Assembly: GCA_963931865.1 (NCBI GenBank) | Contig: OZ007514.1 | Coordinates: 7,542,646 to 7,606,645, forward strand | DNA from: Axinella damicornis | Lineage: Eukaryota; Porifera; Demospongiae; Axinellida; Axinellidae | Direction of reading: 5' to 3' | Length of the DNA: 64,000 nucleotides | Part shown: piece after piece, positions 61,288 to 64,000 of the stretch | How the letters are laid out: each line of letters starts with the position of its first letter | Numbering within the stretch: the stretch's first letter is position 1 | The notes under the pieces: generated by a model | What the model saw: the letters and a program-made list of their open reading frames with translations, nothing else | Database searches by the model: none | Told to the model about the DNA's origin: nothing | Position numbers and translations under genes: made by a program

Positions 61288-62197
61288 ATAACAACATACC
61301 AGTCATCTTCAAGTTTTCATGGCCAACAAGACTCCCAGCGTCGCGAAAAACCATCATGAAACAAACCAGGAACTCGCAAAAATGGGCAAATTGTTTCTTT
61401 CTACAGACAAGCTAGCTCAACGTTGCTTCAATCTCTCACGATGGTTTTCACATGAAACAGCAGCATTTTCAACTGAGCAGTGCAACATCCCATCGCTTTT
61501 TCATACCTCCCTAGATAGCTGCAGCTGCCCACTAAATTACTATGGCTTCGTTTGTCACACCATTTTGTCCTTTGTACGCATGCGCACTTAAACAATCACT
61601 TAGCAACGTATGTATTTATTACTCATGATTGCTGAATTAGAAGTGCGTTTTGACATGAAAGAGGTGCATAAGACTGACATGACTGAGGTAAATTCTCTGC
61701 GCGTATAATTTATGTATGTTACTGCCTACTGTGTTTTGTAGCAACATAGTACCAGTCATCTTCAAGTTTTCATGGCCAACAAAACTCCCAGCGTCGCAAT
61801 AAAACCATTATGAAACAAACCAGGAACTCGCATAATGGGCAAATTGTTTTCCTTTCTTCTTTCTACAGACAAGCTAGCTCAACATTGCTTCAATATCTCA
61901 CGATGGTTTTCACATGAAACAGCAGCATTTTCAACTGAGCAGTGCAACGTCCCATCGCTTTTTCGTACCTCCCCAGGTAGCTGCAGCTGCCCACTAAATA
62001 ACTATGGCTTTGTTTGTCACACCATTTTGTCGTTTGTACGCATGCGCACTTAAACGATCGCTTAGCAACGTATGTAATTATTACTCATGATCGCAGAGTT
62101 AGAAGTGCGTTGTGACATGAAAGAGGTGCATAAGACTGACATGACTGAGGACTCTGTGCGTATAATTTATGTATGTTACTACCTACTGTGTTTTGTG
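61288..62197 (+). repeat. About 450-bp tandem duplication
   Basis: Units 61288-61738 and 61739-62197, about 93-95% alike by eye. Both contain ATGGCCAACAA, ATGGGCAAATTGTTT and GTACGCATGCGCACTTAAAC. Open frames (61319-61591, 61835-62053) differ in start between units and are not recognised. Confidence 0.88.
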
Positions 62198-62458
62198 AAT
62201 GTGAGGGTGACTCAGCAATATGTGGCAGTCTCGTGTAGAAATCGAAGGTTATTCCGGAATGCAATTATTGAGAAAAACGCGTTCAAAGTTTAGTAAACTT
62301 ATTCCAACTCAAACTCTCGCTTTCTTTACTGGAGGCATAATCCAGCGAGCGCAGCAGCTACCTGCATGTCTTACGCGGTACGGGATGCACCTGGAATGTA
62401 AAAAATCGAGCGCGATCGTTGCATATAGCGCAGCTGTCTCGATCTATCCGAGTTAGTA

Positions 62459-63203
62459 ATGGATAGCGTTGGAACTCCCGAGCCTGCAGAGTCGATCTTT
62501 GCGAAGCGACAGCGACAGCGACGAGAGAACTACTTCGAAGGGCACGCAAGGGCCGCGTACCGCTTCCAGGAATCGCTGGAGCAAAGTTTTTCCAGCACTA
62601 GTACTAGCTCCGAGTCCAGCTCCACCCAAGCGGATGGAAGGCGTGACTGCACACGTCACTGCACCCAAGCGCTTGCCAGCTTGAAAGCGGCATTTGCAGC
62701 AATCGGCCAACACCCAACCAAGGTGCTTCAAAACAGAGTGGCTAGCTACCCCACCCCCAAGAAACAGAAGTTGGCACACCAAAACATCACAGGTATTATG
62801 AGGCATTACTACAGAATTAAAAATCAGTCATTTGAACAAAGGTGTAATTTCTTCTGTACAGCTCAAAACAAGTGGCTCCGCCAAAATGTGCTTGATGCCC
62901 ATGGGAACTTCTTGTTCTGTGAAGATTGCATTGTGGCTTGCTTGGATGTCCACACTGAGCGTTTGCACAAGCAGCGGATCATCAAACGCAAGCAGAAGCA
63001 GCAACCAATAGTAGAGATGACCAAGGGTGAAGTAAGCGAGAAGAGGCTGGAGAGTTACGTTCTTCATGGTGATGATGAGGACTTGCTGACTTTCGCTGTG
63101 TGGTGGCGGACATTGGATGATGATCAAGAAGTGGAAGTTCAGTATCCACACGAACGGCATGGATTGGCTGGCAGGTATAGGATTAGCAGCTATAGGTGTG
63201 TGG
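62459..63203 (+). CDS. N-terminal exon of a transposon-like uncharacterised protein
   Basis: ATG at 62459. 248 codons: a Lys/Arg/Ser-rich N-terminus (KRQRQRR, SSTSTSSESSSTQ), then a Cys/His-containing stretch (QRCNFFCTAQNKWLRQ, NFLFCEDCIVACLDVH) and a KRKQKQQ basic patch. It ends at a likely donor (TGTGTGG/GTGAGTGAG, phase 1). From memory this resembles the N-terminal part of a multi-copy family in sponges, corals and fish whose C-terminal half has the GHTKFAPD motif found at 63478; function unknown to me, probably mobile-element-derived. It lies on the same strand as the receptor gene and may sit in its next intron. Confidence 0.6.
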
Positions 63204-63257
63204 GTGAGTGAGTGCAATGTGCGTGCATCAAAAGGCAGCTAACTTTCTATAGGGTTG

Positions 63258-63284
63258 CCCCCCCCCCCCCCCCCCCCCCCCCCC
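63258..63284. repeat. Poly-C tract
   Basis: About 27 C, followed by three GGGACAAA units at 63300-63325. Lies where the middle of the neighbouring protein should be. Confidence 0.95.
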
Positions 63285-63351
63285 AAACCACACACACAAA
63301 GGGACAAAGGGACAAAGGGACGCCAGGTAATGTGTCTCTGGTGCACAAGAA

Positions 63352-64000
63352 AGGAGCTGATTTTCCCTTGCAACTAGCACAAACAAAAACAAGTTTTTGT
63401 TTGCATGGGCCATGGAGCTAGTAAATGGCGGAGTGATCAGTCACGTGCACATCAGCTTCATGGTAGCTGGTCATACCAAGTTCGCACCAGATCGCCTTTT
63501 TGCCACTATAGGGAGTGCCTACAAGGTAGCTGATGTTTTCAACATTGACGAGCTGAAATCGCTGTGTGCTCCATCAGCAACAACTCTCATCGAAACTGGA
63601 GAGAATGTGCTAACCTGGCGAGACACTCTGGGAGTGAAGTACTCTGACCTTCCTGGAGTTAGGAAGCTCCATGACTTCCTGTTCATAAGAGCACACACTG
63701 GACAGGTGGTGATGAAGGTCCGTGAACACTGCTTCAAAGGACAATGGAAGGATTCACCACTACGAATGGTAAACCCAACAGCTCCTGGCAGACCTTCGAC
63801 AAGTTACAAAGACACACACGAACACAACATCAAGGACGACAAGATGGCAAATATGGTGACAATGTACGACAAGTTCATCTCACCTGACAGGCGTCCAGAG
63901 TATTTGCCAGCGTTAATGCAACCACACCCCATCTCCACATTGGCACAATCATCAGCACGGGTTCAAACAGCCTCAACATCCTCTTCCGCACCTATGAGGA
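63352..64000 (+). CDS. C-terminal region of the same transposon-like protein (partial, runs off end)
   Basis: Open from just after a TGA at about 63359 to the end of the window. Motifs in order: STNKNKFLFAWAMELV, HISFMVAGHTKFAPDRLF, GVKYSDLPGVRKLHDFLFI, then a Ser/Ala-rich tail. In the family I recall, several hundred residues lie between the N-terminal exon and the STNKN stretch; here only about 150 bp with a poly-C run separates them, and acceptor TTTTCCCTTGCAACTAG does not fit the donor phase of the first exon. So this copy is internally deleted or the assembly is collapsed here. Confidence 0.55.

Noticed and set aside
61319..61591. 90-codon frame as a gene
   Set aside because: Part of a 450-bp tandem duplication; the second unit has a frameshift before the shared stretch and begins at a different ATG.

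Overview
The window looks like nuclear DNA from an animal. Coding regions are split by GT-AG introns, several only about 60-70 bp. One gene encodes a Frizzled-type cysteine-rich domain followed by the first transmembrane helices of a class F receptor. Repeats are abundant: LINE fragments, a BEL/Pao LTR retrotransposon, a Penelope-like element, a tRNA-derived SINE, many short inverted-repeat elements, (CA)n and poly-C tracts. A sponge (probably a demosponge) is my best guess, from short introns, compactness and resemblance to protein families I recall from sponges and corals. That guess is inference.

Layout. 1-4306 and 25606-28836 are two copies of one segmental duplication. Each carries a multi-exon minus-strand gene of an uncharacterised, probably mobile-element-derived family. 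Copy A (left) is broken by a stop codon, small deletions and a 2.13-kb Penelope-like element at 1665-3796. Copy B (right) holds the empty site but has its own 4-base frameshift. Both copies run directly into a truncated BEL/Pao LTR. In copy A the BEL/Pao derivative forms a head-to-tail array sharing LTRs (4307-12529, period about 3.14-3.18 kb). In copy B it is single (28837-33240) and carries a 754-bp inverted-repeat element. 12.5-25.6 kb is gene-poor: a two-exon candidate gene end near 14.5-15.1 kb, two LINE fragments in opposite orientation (20.1-22.0 kb), and several hairpin elements.

33.2-49.0 kb is a repeat block. Its edges are inverted copies of a roughly 177-bp minisatellite. Inside are a dimeric tandem satellite of about 510 bp and copies of a second family (called R here). 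Every satellite monomer, read on the minus strand, carries an ATG-started mini-exon followed by a consensus 5' splice site.

49.3-49.9 kb is a fold-back element built from about 21-bp repeats. 49.99-60.97 kb holds the 5' half of a Frizzled-like receptor gene (plus strand). Its 8.56-kb intron is packed with short inverted-repeat elements. 62.46-64.0 kb starts another uncharacterised multi-copy, transposon-like gene that appears to lack its middle and runs off the end.

The genes do not form a shared pathway. What links the window is repeat dynamics: duplication of a gene plus retrotransposon, later independent insertions in each copy, and satellite expansion. Splice junctions, target-site duplications and inverted repeats were read by eye. 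Boundaries given without an exact motif are accurate to perhaps 10-30 bases.
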